From Desulfosarcina sp. (GTDB lineage: Bacteria > Desulfobacterota > Desulfobacteria > Desulfobacterales > Desulfosarcinaceae), in assembly GCA_018224455.1 (NCBI GenBank), contig JAGTUY010000150.1, positions 1 through 7,082 on the forward strand: a stretch of DNA of 7,082 nucleotides. Reading direction: 5' to 3'. Positions 6,030 to 7,082 of the stretch are shown here, piece by piece. Under the pieces are notes generated by a model. The model was not told where the DNA came from and made no database searches. It worked only from the letters and a program-made list of their open reading frames with translations. Both the position numbers and the translations under genes were made by a program. Position 1 is the first letter of the stretch, and each line of letters opens with the position of its first letter.

Positions 6030-7069
6030 AATCGCTTATCCACCTGGCGGACCGAGCCTGGCTGCCCGACGCGTTGATCCGGCTGGGCATCCGCCGGTTG
6101 AACCGCTTGCGGCTCAAGGCGGAGTCTGAAAAGTTTGGCCATGACCATGTGCAGACGGTGGCTGAATTCGTGAACACCATGGCCCACAGCCCCGTGGCCC
6201 TTGCCACGGACAGGGCCAACGATCAGCACTACGAAGTGCCGGCGGCCTTTTTTAAACAAGTCCTGGGAAACCATTTGAAATACAGCGCCGGTTTCTGGAA
6301 TCCCGGTGTCACATCTCTGGACCAGTCCGAGGCGGACATGCTGGCAGTCACCGCTGAGCGTGCCGGGCTGGCAGACGGCATGGATATTATGGAACTGGGC
6401 TGCGGCTGGGGGTCGCTTACCCTGTGGAATGCCGAACACTATCCCAATGCCCGGATCACAGCGGTTTCCAATTCCGCTTCCCAGCGTCGCTTCATCGAAC
6501 AGCGCTGCCGTGAACAGGGTCTGGCCAATGTTCGGGTGATCACCGCCGACATGAACCATTTTTCAACCGACCAGCGCTTCGATCGGATCGTATCCGTGGA
6601 AATGTTCGAACACATGCGCAACTGGGAGTCGCTTTTGGCACGGATCGACACCTGGCTGGCAGACCGCGGCCGGTTGTTCATTCATATTTTCACCCACCGT
6701 CAATTCACCTATCCCTTCGAGACCGACGGCGAAGACAACTGGATGGGACGCTACTTTTTTACCGGTGGGATGATGCCCTCGGATGACCTGATATTCAATT
6801 TCAAAAAGCACCTCGTGGTGGAAAAACACTGGCGGGTCAATGGCAGCCACTACCGCAGAACCGCCGAGGCCTGGCTGGCAAACATGGATGCCCGGCGACA
6901 TGCCATCATGCCGGTCATGGCGGATGTTTATGGCCCAAAGCATGCAGCCTTGTGGTTTCAGCGCTGGCGCATCTTTTTCATGGCCTGCAGTGAACTGTGG
7001 GGATATGCCAGGGGCGAGGAATGGATGGTATCTCATTACCGGTTGAAAAAAGTGGCGGTGGGCGAATGA
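6026..7069 (+). CDS. Cyclopropane-fatty-acyl-phospholipid synthase-like methyltransferase
   Basis: This 347-aa SAM-dependent enzyme would transfer a methyl or methylene group to the double bond of acyl chains in membrane phospholipids. Motifs are: ANDQHYEVPAAFF at 64-76, LKYSAGFW at 84-91, the SAM-binding ELGCGWGSL at 123-131, SNSASQRRFI at 148-157, SVEMFEHM at 190-197, and FIHIFTH at 218-224. E195, H220 and Y276 fit the E. coli Cfa residues E239, H266 and Y317. The Cys of YSC (C139) is A88, and I268 is F222. It lacks the N-terminal domain of the 382-aa E. coli enzyme. It resembles the shorter subfamily that includes plant coclaurine N-methyltransferase-like proteins, so simple cyclopropanation is not assured. 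The ATG at 6026 overlaps the DUF1295 stop and has AAGGAT upstream. The open frame to 5825 is only an extension inside DUF1295. Confidence 0.85.
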   Translation: MKSLIHLADRAWLPDALIRLGIRRLNRLRLKAESEKFGHDHVQTVAEFVNTMAHSPVALATDRANDQHYEVPAAFFKQVLGNHLKYSAGFWNPGVTSLDQSEADMLAVTAERAGLADGMDIMELGCGWGSLTLWNAEHYPNARITAVSNSASQRRFIEQRCREQGLANVRVITADMNHFSTDQRFDRIVSVEMFEHMRNWESLLARIDTWLADRGRLFIHIFTHRQFTYPFETDGEDNWMGRYFFTGGMMPSDDLIFNFKKHLVVEKHWRVNGSHYRRTAEAWLANMDARRHAIMPVMADVYGPKHAALWFQRWRIFFMACSELWGYARGEEWMVSHYRLKKVAVGE

Positions 7070-7082
7070 CAGAAGCGCTGAC
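7066..7082 (+). CDS. Start of next operon gene (3'-truncated)
   Basis: An ATG at 7066 overlaps the methyltransferase stop as ATGA, the same junction as between the two preceding genes, with a G-rich GGTGGGCG just upstream as a possible ribosome site. Only the codons for MTEAL and part of the next residues are visible before the window ends, so the product cannot be named. The repeated ATGA pattern supports a continuing operon. Confidence 0.5.

Overview
The window looks like chromosomal DNA of an anaerobic Desulfobacterota-type bacterium (Desulfosarcina/Desulfococcus-like). This is an inference from the gene families, from small basic proteins with RRxGKDRR motifs, and from moderately GC-rich genes split by AT-rich spacers. 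No rRNA, tRNA, CRISPR array, insertion sequence or integrase was seen.

Left part (1-1038, +): the 3' part of a PP-loop ATP-pyrophosphatase-like gene, cut by the window edge. It has an SGGMDS loop and a QueC-like four-cysteine zinc site. Facing it on the minus strand are two very small genes (1062-1292 and 1385-1552). Both encode highly charged peptides carrying an ER(R/S)xGKDRR motif. The second is under 60 residues and easily missed. Upstream of them is an AT-rich control region (1553-1810) with an extended -10 promoter, an 11-bp-period direct repeat and an 18-bp perfect palindrome.

Middle (1811-2833, -): a divergent galactose-1-phosphate uridylyltransferase-like HIT-superfamily protein. 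It is separated from the next block by a 414-bp gene-free divergent promoter region (2834-3247).

Right part (3248-7082, +): a tightly packed operon of a secreted chalcone-isomerase-like protein, an MFS_2/GPH-type transporter, a DUF1295 integral membrane protein, a cyclopropane-fatty-acid-synthase-like methyltransferase, and the first codons of a further gene that leaves the window. Junctions are +5 nt, +5 nt, ATGA and ATGA. Together they look like a membrane-lipid modification module. The methyltransferase would alkylate unsaturated acyl chains and DUF1295 would carry out a membrane-embedded step, possibly a reduction. The chalcone-isomerase-fold protein may handle a lipid in the periplasm, and the MFS_2 protein may move a substrate or lipid. 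Related gene sets are known around cfa-like genes in other proteobacteria, but the product here is not known.
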